Origin: an uncultured Acidobacteriota bacterium
Lineage (GTDB): Bacteria; Acidobacteriota; Thermoanaerobaculia; UBA5066
Direction: 5' to 3'
DNA: 16,903 bases
NCBI GenBank assembly: GCA_937902605.1
Contig: CALFNC010000311.1
Span: 1-16,903, forward strand
Positions 1 through 6,766 of the stretch are shown here, one piece after another. The position numbers and the translations under genes are program-made. A model generated the notes under the pieces. It had not been told where the DNA came from. It made no database searches and worked only from the letters and a program-made list of their open reading frames with translations. Position 1 is the stretch's first letter. Each line of letters starts with the position of its first letter.

Positions 1-224
1 GGACGGGCGCGCCCGCGCCGCCGACGCCTCCGGCGGCGGCGGCGGCCCGGACCTCGTTCACCTTCCGCCACGAGGCCATCCCCGGGCTCCCCCGAATCGC
101 CCGTCTCGGATGCGGCGTCCGTTTCCTCGACGCCTTCTCCTTCGGCCTCCGGGGTTTCGACGGACTCCTCCGGCTCGTCTTGCGCCGGGGAGATGTGCCG
201 GTCTTCGCGTGTCGTCTCGTCCAA
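1..224 (-). CDS. N-terminal fragment of an unidentified protein with an acidic tract and an Arg10 run (partial, leaves window)
   Basis: I read a minus-strand frame from a TTG start at 224 that stays open to the left edge (74 codons). A good Shine-Dalgarno, GGAGG on the minus strand (231-235), lies 6 nt upstream of the TTG and decides the start. The protein begins MDETTREDRH, is dominated by Glu, Asp, Gly, Pro and Ala to about residue 58, then has ten consecutive arginines (residues 61-70) followed by GRAR. Codon use is GC-rich at third positions, as in the neighbours. Acidic/Arg-rich low-complexity extensions of this kind occur on RNA-binding proteins (Rho, RNase E/G, RluB-type pseudouridine synthases and helicases are examples from general knowledge). 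No folded domain is inside the window, so I do not name a function. The plus-strand frame over the same bases is open too but lacks comparable start signals. Confidence 0.5.
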   Translation of the reverse strand, partial: MDETTREDRHISPAQDEPEESVETPEAEGEGVEETDAASETGDSGEPGDGLVAEGERGPGRRRRRRRRRRGRAR

Positions 225-606
225 ACCTATCCTCCGAGAGGACCAGCCCTCCACAGGACGGGCCCTCGTCCGTTGCTTCCGACCATGTTCGGGTTGCGGC
301 ACAAGCCGCCGTCCCATTCCCGAGCCCGAGGTCGCCGTGAACTTCGTGGAGCGGCCGGTTCCGGCGTGCCGGAACCCCTTCGTGCGAGCCCTTCCGGCAA
401 CAAGCTTCGCCGTGGGCTTCGAGTTTTCGGGACTCGCCGGCGTTACCTGCCGGCGGCCGCCGCCCCTGGACTACGAGATGCTAAGCCGAAACGGAAACTC
501 GCGTCAAATCGGGGTTCGGGCGGGTAGAAGGGGGGTCTTGTGGCCAGCTCGATACAATGCGCCCGTGGCACACCTCACCCCACCCCGTAAAAGCCCGTCC
601 TCCACG
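225..606. promoter_or_regulatory. Divergent intergenic region with two perfect inverted repeats
   Basis: About 380 bp separate the minus-strand edge gene from the propeller gene. It contains a perfect inverted repeat GGTTCCGGC-gt-GCCGGAACC at 357-376 and a second one, CGCCGGC-gttacct-GCCGGCG, at 435-455. Near the right end, TACAAT at 553-558 matches a sigma-70 -10 box at five of six positions, but no good -35 lies 16-18 bp upstream. If used, transcription would start near 565, giving a leader of about 40 nt. The long plus-strand frame that stays open through this region reads as Arg/Pro-rich with no domain, so I treat it as non-coding. Confidence 0.45.
357..376. repeat. Perfect 9-bp inverted repeat with a 2-nt centre
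   Basis: GGTTCCGGC at 357-365 and GCCGGAACC at 368-376 are exact reverse complements separated by GT. The near-symmetric form suits a dimeric regulator's operator as well as a hairpin; no T-run follows on either strand, so it is unlikely to be a terminator. Confidence 0.6.
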
Positions 607-3141
607 ATGTCTCGCGCGCTCCGGGTAATCGCGGCGACGCTCTTCCTAAGCGCTGGCGCCGCGAACGGTCAGTTCTCCAACCTGACCATGTCCGCCGCCA
701 GCTCCCTCTACGCGATCCCGAACGGCGGCAACTATGACGCGGCGAACGTCTATCTCGCGCCCGACGGCTCGATCTGGACCGCCTCCATCCTCGAGAACGT
801 GATCCTCAAGCTCTCTCCGGACGGGCTCCAGTCCACGCGCTGGACGCTGCCCACGGGCACCGGGCCCAGCTTTCTCCTCCCGAACCCGGACGGGACCTTC
901 TGGGTGAACGAGCTGGGCAACCCGAACTTCGCGAAGTTCGACCCCGCGACCGGTATCCTCACCGAGTGGGCCGACTACTCCCGGCGGCAGACCTCGATGG
1001 CTCGCCGGCCGGATGGCAAGTTCTGGGTTCCCGAGACCGGCGGCCCCCTCGCCCTCTTCGACCCGGAGACCGGGACGATCGTCTACTACCAGTCGGCCAG
1101 CATCACCACCCTCTCGTACCCTTATCTGGACGGCGACGGCACGATCTGGGCGTGCGACTTCCTTGGGGGGTACCTCGTCCAGTTCACCGCGGACGGTACG
1201 ACGGCCCGCCGATGGCTTCTCCCCGACGTCATGACCGATCCCTCCAAGATCATCCGGGGCTTCGACGGCGCCCTCTGGATGTCCGTCTACACCTCAGGCC
1301 AGCTCGCCCGGTACGACCCGGCGACGAGCGAGATCAGGGTCTACGACCTGACCCTGGGCACGCTGCCGTACGACCTGCTCAACTACAATAACCGGCTCGT
1401 CTACTCGGACCAGGGATACGGCGTCATCGGCTTCTTCGACCCGAACGGCTCGACGCCGAGTACCGTTAAGACCCTCACCCCCGAGACGCCCGACCTGACG
1501 CTCGACGTCGTCACCAAGACCTCGGTGCCCGTCACGACGACCATCGTTCCCACGACCGACGCCATCGCCGTCCCGCCGCCCGCCATCTCGACCGGGAACA
1601 TGGGGGCTGGGCTCGGCGAGTACCTCGTCGGCATCGGTTCGAACTGGGGCGTGACGGTGGACGCGGCAAACAACCGCATCATCTTCGGCACGAAGGGATA
1701 CATCGGGACGCTCTTCCCGCCGATTCCGGCGTCCCAGGACGACCTCTACTTCCCGTCCGCTGCGTCGATCGGTGGAGCGGGGGCGCGGTGGAAGACGCAG
1801 CTCGTGGCCTGGAACAAGGGCACGCCGGACTCGACGGGGGCCACGACCGCGCTCACCGTCGCCGAGCAGCTGATCCCGAACGGCTGGATCGCGGGCTACC
1901 TGCCGAACGCCACGCAGTCGATCGGCGTAGGCCAGCTTCTCGCTCAGGACGACCCGATCGGCAACGAGATGATGGGCCCAGACTCGTTCGGCGCCCTCCG
2001 CCTCGAGGCATCCTCGGGGAACACGGCCGACCTGTTCGGGTGGGCCCGGGTCTACACAGAGCGAGCCGACGGCGGAACGTACGGGTTCGCCATGAACCCC
2101 TTCAAGGATGCTGGAGCGGTGCAGGCCGGCGACACGGGGTACCTCTTCACCCCTCCCGACACGGCCCAGAAGACGAACGCCGGCTTCCTGACGGTCGACG
2201 CCGCCCAGGGGACGGTCTCGATTGTCGACGCGAACGGGACGACCCTGGCCAGCCGCAGCTTCAAGTGGCCGGGCGGAACCCACACGCAATACTCGCCCCT
2301 CTTCTCGTCATTCGGGATCGATCCGGTCCCGTCGGCCCGCTTCGTCGTCAACGTCACGTCGGGGACGGTGCTCCCGTTCGGGACCTCGATCGACCCGGTC
2401 ACCTCGGACCCCATCGGGCTGGAGTTCGCGAAGTTTAGCGAGGCGGTTACCCTCCAGTGGATCCCCGCGGTCTTCCGCGGGGCCGGCCCGCTCGGGAACG
2501 CGTCCCGGACCGACCTGCAGCTGTACAACCCCGGCTCGGTCTCCGCGACGGTCCAGCTCGCCTTCCGCTCCGCCTCGCCAGGCGGGACGCTGCCGCAGGC
2601 CGGGGTCACCGTCCCCGCCGGGAAGGTCGTCAGCTTGACCGACCCTCTGGGGTCGCTCCTCGGCCTGACCACCGCGACCGGCACCCTCGATGTCCTCTCC
2701 GACCAGCCGGTCTCCGTTTTCGCGCGGGTCCACGGAAGCGACCCGTCCGGCGGGACCTTCGGCTACGGACTCTCTGGCAAGCTCCCCGCGGCCGCCGTCC
2801 CCGGCGGGTCGCGGGGCGTCTTCCTCGCCGACACCGACAGCGGCTGGGACGTCATCCAGACCGATCTCCTGCTCGCGAACATCTCCGACATCGCGACGAC
2901 CGTCACGCTGAACCTGACGACCCCCGACGGGAAGTCGGCCGGGACAAGCGACTACGCGCTCGCGCCCAAGGAGGTCCGGTACGTCGCGGCGCCCTGGTAC
3001 TCCATCTCAGGCTACGGCACCGCCTTCGGGCGGCTCGACGTTGTCCCCTCAGGGACGGCGTACGTCTTCGCCACGCTCCTCCGGCAGGACCGGAAAACCG
3101 GGGACACCGACGCTATCCTCCCGGCGTTGACCACGAAGTGA
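607..3141 (+). CDS. Secreted seven-bladed beta-propeller protein (streptogramin-lyase-like fold) with tandem C-terminal sandwich modules
   Basis: From ATG 607 the product is 844 residues with a clear signal peptide (MSRALRVIAATLFLSAGAANG, cleaved near residue 21). I chose this ATG because the open frame upstream is Arg/Pro-rich and would bury the signal peptide; an in-frame GTG at 565 is a possible alternative. No strong Shine-Dalgarno precedes it. Residues about 50-370 contain seven repeats of the type PDG-x-hydrophobic-W...FDP-x-TG, as in virginiamycin B lyase-like/NHL propellers. From about 393 to 840 I see four related modules (about 393-495, 520-606, 630-722, 745-840), each with a TxLxLxN-type strand, an aliphatic DPLGSLLG-like segment and an ARVxxxxxGGTFG-like end. 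No histidine occurs before residue 558, so Vgb-type lyase chemistry, which uses His, is very unlikely. The role is probably extracellular binding or scaffolding. It overlaps the next gene by 4 bp. Confidence 0.85.
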   Translation: MSRALRVIAATLFLSAGAANGQFSNLTMSAASSLYAIPNGGNYDAANVYLAPDGSIWTASILENVILKLSPDGLQSTRWTLPTGTGPSFLLPNPDGTFWVNELGNPNFAKFDPATGILTEWADYSRRQTSMARRPDGKFWVPETGGPLALFDPETGTIVYYQSASITTLSYPYLDGDGTIWACDFLGGYLVQFTADGTTARRWLLPDVMTDPSKIIRGFDGALWMSVYTSGQLARYDPATSEIRVYDLTLGTLPYDLLNYNNRLVYSDQGYGVIGFFDPNGSTPSTVKTLTPETPDLTLDVVTKTSVPVTTTIVPTTDAIAVPPPAISTGNMGAGLGEYLVGIGSNWGVTVDAANNRIIFGTKGYIGTLFPPIPASQDDLYFPSAASIGGAGARWKTQLVAWNKGTPDSTGATTALTVAEQLIPNGWIAGYLPNATQSIGVGQLLAQDDPIGNEMMGPDSFGALRLEASSGNTADLFGWARVYTERADGGTYGFAMNPFKDAGAVQAGDTGYLFTPPDTAQKTNAGFLTVDAAQGTVSIVDANGTTLASRSFKWPGGTHTQYSPLFSSFGIDPVPSARFVVNVTSGTVLPFGTSIDPVTSDPIGLEFAKFSEAVTLQWIPAVFRGAGPLGNASRTDLQLYNPGSVSATVQLAFRSASPGGTLPQAGVTVPAGKVVSLTDPLGSLLGLTTATGTLDVLSDQPVSVFARVHGSDPSGGTFGYGLSGKLPAAAVPGGSRGVFLADTDSGWDVIQTDLLLANISDIATTVTLNLTTPDGKSAGTSDYALAPKEVRYVAAPWYSISGYGTAFGRLDVVPSGTAYVFATLLRQDRKTGDTDAILPALTTK

Positions 3142-3560
3142 CCGGGCGCGCCGCGGCCCTGACTCTCCTCCTCCTCGCCGCTGCGGCGTGCCGTAACAGC
3201 GAGACAGTGACCGCCGGCCCCTCGACGCCCCCGGATCCCACCGCCACTTTCACGCGCGTGCAGCGCGAGGTCTTCACGCCTTCGTGCGCCCTCTCAGGGT
3301 GCCATGCGGGGACCTCCCCGCAGCTCGGCATGGTGCTGGAGGCGGGAAAGGCCTACGGCAGCCTGGTGGGGGTCCTGTCCGTCGAGACCTCCCTGCTCCG
3401 GGTTTTCCCGGGACTCCCGAACGACTCGTACCTTGTCGTAAAGCTCCGCGGAGACGCCGCCATCCTCGGCTCCCGGATGCCCCCGAACGGTCCAGCGCTT
3501 CCTTCCGACAAGCTGGCGCTCGTCGTGGACTGGGTGCGCCGAGGAGCTCCCAACGACTGA
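3138..3560 (+). CDS. Small lipoprotein with a cytochrome c-like CX4CH motif
   Basis: The GTG start at 3138 overlaps the stop of the propeller gene (GTGA), implying translational coupling; this start places a signal peptide directly at the N-terminus. The product is 140 residues. Residues 1-18 form a lipoprotein signal ending in the lipobox LAAAAC (lipidated Cys18). The mature part contains C50-ALSG-C55-H56, followed by PQLGMVLEAGKAYGSLVGV, LRVFPGLPNDSYLVVKLRG and SRMPPNGPALP (112-122). Many secreted proteins of Acidobacteriota, Planctomycetota and related phyla carry this CAxSGCHxG...RMPPxGPxL pattern. CX4CH differs from the standard CXXCH haem c motif; CX4CH haem attachment is known but rare. 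Met65 or Met114 could be a distal ligand. A membrane-anchored monohaem cytochrome or a haem-less relative fits; a partner of the propeller protein is inference. Confidence 0.78.
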   Translation: MTGRAAALTLLLLAAAACRNSETVTAGPSTPPDPTATFTRVQREVFTPSCALSGCHAGTSPQLGMVLEAGKAYGSLVGVLSVETSLLRVFPGLPNDSYLVVKLRGDAAILGSRMPPNGPALPSDKLALVVDWVRRGAPND

Positions 3561-3578
3561 CCCCTCGGGCGCGGAAGC

Positions 3579-3747
3579 GTAGGCCCGAAGGGCCGCAGGG
3601 AAACCCGGCCTCGGGTTTACCTGATCCATGTTGGCTGCCCTCGGCAGAGGCGCGGAGCGGCTCATGGTAGGCCCGAAGGGCCGCAGGGAAACCCGGCCTC
3701 GGGTTTACCTGATCGATGTTGGCCGCCCTCGGCAGAGGCGCGAAGCG
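3579..3747. repeat. Two direct 81-bp repeats, each able to form three hairpins
   Basis: Copy 1 (3579-3659) and copy 2 (3667-3747) are identical at 78 of 81 positions, with an 88-bp period. The three differences are at 3627/3715, 3636/3724 and 3655/3743. Each copy holds GGCCC-gaa-GGGCC (3582-3594; 3670-3682), AAACCCG-gcct-CGGGTTT (3601-3618; 3689-3706) and CCTC-ggca-GAGG. The array lies between the convergent ends of the lipoprotein and receptor 1 genes. It may be a REP-like intergenic family or a structured 3' region. I found no further copy in the window. Confidence 0.85.
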
Positions 3748-3760
3748 ATTCGCTTCGCGC
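3738..3760. terminator. Strong hairpin next to the receptor 1 stop, possible bidirectional terminator
   Basis: GCGCGAAGCG (3738-3747) and CGCTTCGCGC (3751-3760) form a perfect 10-bp stem with an ATT loop. It starts 10 bp past the receptor 1 stop codon (3770-3772, TAG on the minus strand) and overlaps the end of repeat copy 2. Neither side has a T-tract, so a canonical intrinsic terminator is not proved; it may stabilise the mRNA 3' end. Confidence 0.5.
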
Positions 3761-3769
3761 TTCGCGACT

Positions 3770-6700
3770 CTACAGGCTGATCCGGACTCCGAGCTGGAAC
3801 TGGCGCGCCGTTCCCACGCGGTCCGGAACGTTGAACGTCGGGTTCAGCTTGTACTTCTGGACGCCGTTCACCGTCCCGGCCGAGATCACTTGGTTGTAGT
3901 TCGAGGTCGAGACGGAACGGTTGGAGGAGTGCGCCAGGTTGAAGACCTGGACGTAGATCGTCGCGCCGACGCCTGAGCTGAGGAGACTCGAGAATTCCTT
4001 CGACAGCGTCACGTCGAGCTGCTGGGAGACCGGCTGGCGCATGCTGTTGCGCGTGGCGTGGTTGGGACCGAGGTCACACGCCCCGTTCGCGTCGCAATTC
4101 ACGAGGTCGTTGGCCCGATCGTTGAGCACGCCGTCGCCGTTCACGTCGATGCTGTTCCCCGGAGTCCACGGGGCACCGGTCCGCCACTGGTAGAGGGGCG
4201 CGACCGTAAAGCCCCACGGGAGGTTGAACACCCCCGAGATGACGACCGAATGGCGAATGTCGAAGTCGGACGGGCCGTAGTCCCAGTTCAAGTTGTTCGC
4301 GTCCTCGGGCGAGTTGGTGTCGATCGAGACGCTTCGCTCGTTCGACTGGTTGTCGCGCGAGTCCCCGTAGGCGTACGACGCGGCGAACTGGAACCCCTTC
4401 GAGAAGCGCTTCCGGATCGAGAGGAGGACACCCTTGTACTCGCCGTCACCGTCCGACGTGAACGTCTGGATGGCGCCGAAGTCAGCGTTCGGGCGCGGGG
4501 ACGTGGAATACCGGGGCCGCCCGTCGGGCGTGACCCCAACCAGCGTCAGGTTGGCATCGCGGACCCGTTCGAGGTTCTTCGTCCGCGCGTAGATCAGGTC
4601 GGCGCCGACCGCGAGGTCCTTCGCCAGCTCCTGCTCGTAGCCGAGCGAGACCTTCGTGGTGCTCGTGTTCTGGAAGCCCCGGTCGAAGACGAAGAGGCCC
4701 GTCGTCGCGCCCTTGGCGGGCGGGACCACCCAGAGGTTCGGGTAGAGCGGGCAGGGCGTCGTCACCGAGCAGTTGATGTTGTAGTCGAGCGCCCGGACGC
4801 CGTTGTTCAGGAGGGCGTTCGCCGTCAGGAGCGAGGGGGAGTAGACATAGAAGACGCCGACGCCGGCCCGGACGACGCTCTTGCCATTGCCGGTCGGGTC
4901 CCACGCGAAGCCGAGACGCGGAGCCCAGTTGCTCCCGTCAGACGGGATCGACTCGATCGCCGGGTAGAGCGGGTTCTTGTCCTCCGAGCTCGGCTGGCGC
5001 TGGTAGTCGTACCGAATCCCGAAGTTGACCGTCAGGCGGGACCAGGGCCGCCACTCGTCCTGGATGTAGCCGGAGATGAAGTCGCCGGTGTAGTCGACGA
5101 GACCGTTGTAAGCCGAGAAGTCCTGCCGAAACGTCCGGGCCGGCCCGCTGACGAAGTCCGCGTAGCTCGCGAAGTTGTAGACGCCGTAGCGGTACCGGTA
5201 GAACTCGTCGGAGTACTTCACGTGAGCGTAGTCGACACCCGCCTTCACCGTGTTGTTCCCCAAGAAGAAGCTGACGTTGTCAGCGAGCTGGAGCCGGGTC
5301 TCGTCCAGGTTGTTCGGGAGAAAGTTGTTCTGCCCGAAGCTTCCGAAGTTGGCGATCACGGTCTCGGGGAGCGTCTGCGAGTTCGCCTTGAACGGACGAT
5401 GCTCCGTCGCGGCCTGCCCGATGAGCTCGTTGAAGAGCGCCGACGACGCGACCCAGTTCACATTCCCGACCACCGAGTTGAAGAAATTCGACTCCAGGCC
5501 GTTGTTGGAGATCCCATAGTCCGGGTTGGGCCTGCCATTGGTCAGGTTATCGCCCTGCTGCTTGTTGTAATTGTCGCGCAACGAGACGGTGATGCTGTCC
5601 GAAGCATTCCACGAGAGCTTGACGAACGGGGAGTCGGCGTTGTTGGTCTGGTTGACCGTCCCCCACTCCGTGGCCGGGTCGATCCCCCACTGTTGCAGCT
5701 TGGCGAGGTTCTTCGGGTCGAGGAGAGGATCCGCGGATGTCCCCATCCCGACGTACCCGGCCTGGAAGGGGTCGTCGAGGCGCTGCCCATCGTAGCCCCC
5801 GAAGAAGAAGAGCTTGTCCTTGACGATCGGTCCGCCGACGAAGCCGCCAAATTGCTTCTGCTCGAATCCGTCGCCGATGAAGCCGTTCGCGTCCCTTTGG
5901 GAGAGCGCCTTCGACCGGTAGAACGCGAAGAGGTCGGCGCGGAACTGGTTCGTCCCCGACTTCGTGATCACGTTGATGATGCCCCCTGTCGCGTTGCCGT
6001 ACTGCGCGTTGTAGGAGGAGGTGATGACCTGGAACTCCTGGATGGCACCCTGCGAAAAGGTGAACGGCGGGCGCGTGCCGCCCCGCTGCTCGCGGAAGAA
6101 CGACGAGTTCGAGTCGGCGCCGTCGACGTTGAAGGAGTTGGCGATCCCGCGCTGGCCGCTCAGGTGGACGCGGCCCGAGTCGTCGCTCGTGGCGCCCGGC
6201 GTGAGCACGACGAGGTCGGTGAAGTTCCGGGTCTGGAGCGGGAGGTTCTTGATGGATATCTCGTTGACCGAAGCGGAGACCTCGGTCTTCGTCTCCTCGA
6301 TGATCGGAACTTCGCCAGTGACCGTCACCGACTGGCTGACCGCCGCGACCTTCAACGTGAAGTCGATCCGCGAGCTGGAGCCGAGGGCCAGGGTCAAGCC
6401 GTCGCGCCTGACGAACTGAAACCCGGGTAGCCGGGCCGTCACCGAGTATTTGCCGGGGGGGAGGAGCGTGAGGAGGTACTTGCCGTTCGCATCCGTGACG
6501 GCGGTCTGGCGAAAACCGGTCTCGACGTTCGTGCCGTCGATGGCAACGCCCGGGAGGCCGATCCCTCCCTCGTCACGGACGGTCCCGGCGATCTCCGCCG
6601 TCGTCGTGTTGACCTGCGCACTGGCCGGCGCCACCACCGCGAGGCACGCCGCCAGCGCGAGGAACCCTATCCCTAGGCAACGGAACCACCTACGATTCAT
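3770..6700 (-). CDS. TonB-dependent outer-membrane receptor 1 with carboxypeptidase-regulatory-like domain
   Basis: A 976-residue protein starting at ATG 6700, with Shine-Dalgarno AAGGAGAG (6704-6711, minus strand). The signal peptide ends near APASA/Q (residue 28). Residues about 35-118 are a CarboxypepD_reg-like Ig domain (AGTVRDEGGIGLPGV, DANGKYLLTLLPPGKYSV). The plug follows, with SVTVTGEVPIIEE, LPLQTRNFTDLVVLTPGA, GQRGIANSFNVDG (183-195) and QYGNATGGIINVITKSGT (233-250). The remainder is a 22-strand-type barrel rich in aromatic residues, including a Ca-loop-like DVNGDGVLNDR. It ends in FQLGVRISL, so the last residue is Leu rather than the usual Phe. Such receptors import substrates across the outer membrane with TonB/ExbBD energy. 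The gene lies 66 bp downstream of the phosphohydrolase on the same strand without a visible terminator, so co-transcription is likely. The substrate is unknown. Confidence 0.92.
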   Translation of the reverse strand: MNRRWFRCLGIGFLALAACLAVVAPASAQVNTTTAEIAGTVRDEGGIGLPGVAIDGTNVETGFRQTAVTDANGKYLLTLLPPGKYSVTARLPGFQFVRRDGLTLALGSSSRIDFTLKVAAVSQSVTVTGEVPIIEETKTEVSASVNEISIKNLPLQTRNFTDLVVLTPGATSDDSGRVHLSGQRGIANSFNVDGADSNSSFFREQRGGTRPPFTFSQGAIQEFQVITSSYNAQYGNATGGIINVITKSGTNQFRADLFAFYRSKALSQRDANGFIGDGFEQKQFGGFVGGPIVKDKLFFFGGYDGQRLDDPFQAGYVGMGTSADPLLDPKNLAKLQQWGIDPATEWGTVNQTNNADSPFVKLSWNASDSITVSLRDNYNKQQGDNLTNGRPNPDYGISNNGLESNFFNSVVGNVNWVASSALFNELIGQAATEHRPFKANSQTLPETVIANFGSFGQNNFLPNNLDETRLQLADNVSFFLGNNTVKAGVDYAHVKYSDEFYRYRYGVYNFASYADFVSGPARTFRQDFSAYNGLVDYTGDFISGYIQDEWRPWSRLTVNFGIRYDYQRQPSSEDKNPLYPAIESIPSDGSNWAPRLGFAWDPTGNGKSVVRAGVGVFYVYSPSLLTANALLNNGVRALDYNINCSVTTPCPLYPNLWVVPPAKGATTGLFVFDRGFQNTSTTKVSLGYEQELAKDLAVGADLIYARTKNLERVRDANLTLVGVTPDGRPRYSTSPRPNADFGAIQTFTSDGDGEYKGVLLSIRKRFSKGFQFAASYAYGDSRDNQSNERSVSIDTNSPEDANNLNWDYGPSDFDIRHSVVISGVFNLPWGFTVAPLYQWRTGAPWTPGNSIDVNGDGVLNDRANDLVNCDANGACDLGPNHATRNSMRQPVSQQLDVTLSKEFSSLLSSGVGATIYVQVFNLAHSSNRSVSTSNYNQVISAGTVNGVQKYKLNPTFNVPDRVGTARQFQLGVRISL

Positions 6701-6703
6701 GAA

Positions 6704-6711
6704 CTCTCCTT
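6704..6711 (-). promoter_or_regulatory. Ribosome binding site of receptor 1
   Basis: Minus-strand AAGGAGAG ends 3 nt before ATG 6700, with its GGAG core about 5 nt away. It supports this start and independent translation in the 66-bp gap after the phosphohydrolase gene. Confidence 0.75.
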
Positions 6712-6766
6712 CACCGCGGGTTGAGGGGCGGGTCCGCCGACGGGTCGCCCGGATCGAGAAAACGTC

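Noticed and set aside
193..606. Upstream in-frame extension of the propeller protein (138 extra residues)
   Set aside because: The extension is Arg/Pro-rich without domain character, would bury the signal peptide starting at 607, and overlaps a better minus-strand gene start and clear inverted repeats.
607..1720. Streptogramin (virginiamycin B) resistance lyase
   Set aside because: Propeller repeats are similar, but the region has no histidine, so the known catalytic residues are missing.
3579..3747. CRISPR array
   Set aside because: Only two units, 81 bp long, with a 7-bp gap between them; no spacers and no cas genes.
4058..6430. Long plus-strand frame (790 codons) opposite receptor 1
   Set aside because: It is an Arg/Val/Glu-rich shadow of the high-GC receptor gene, whose own frame carries complete domain motifs.
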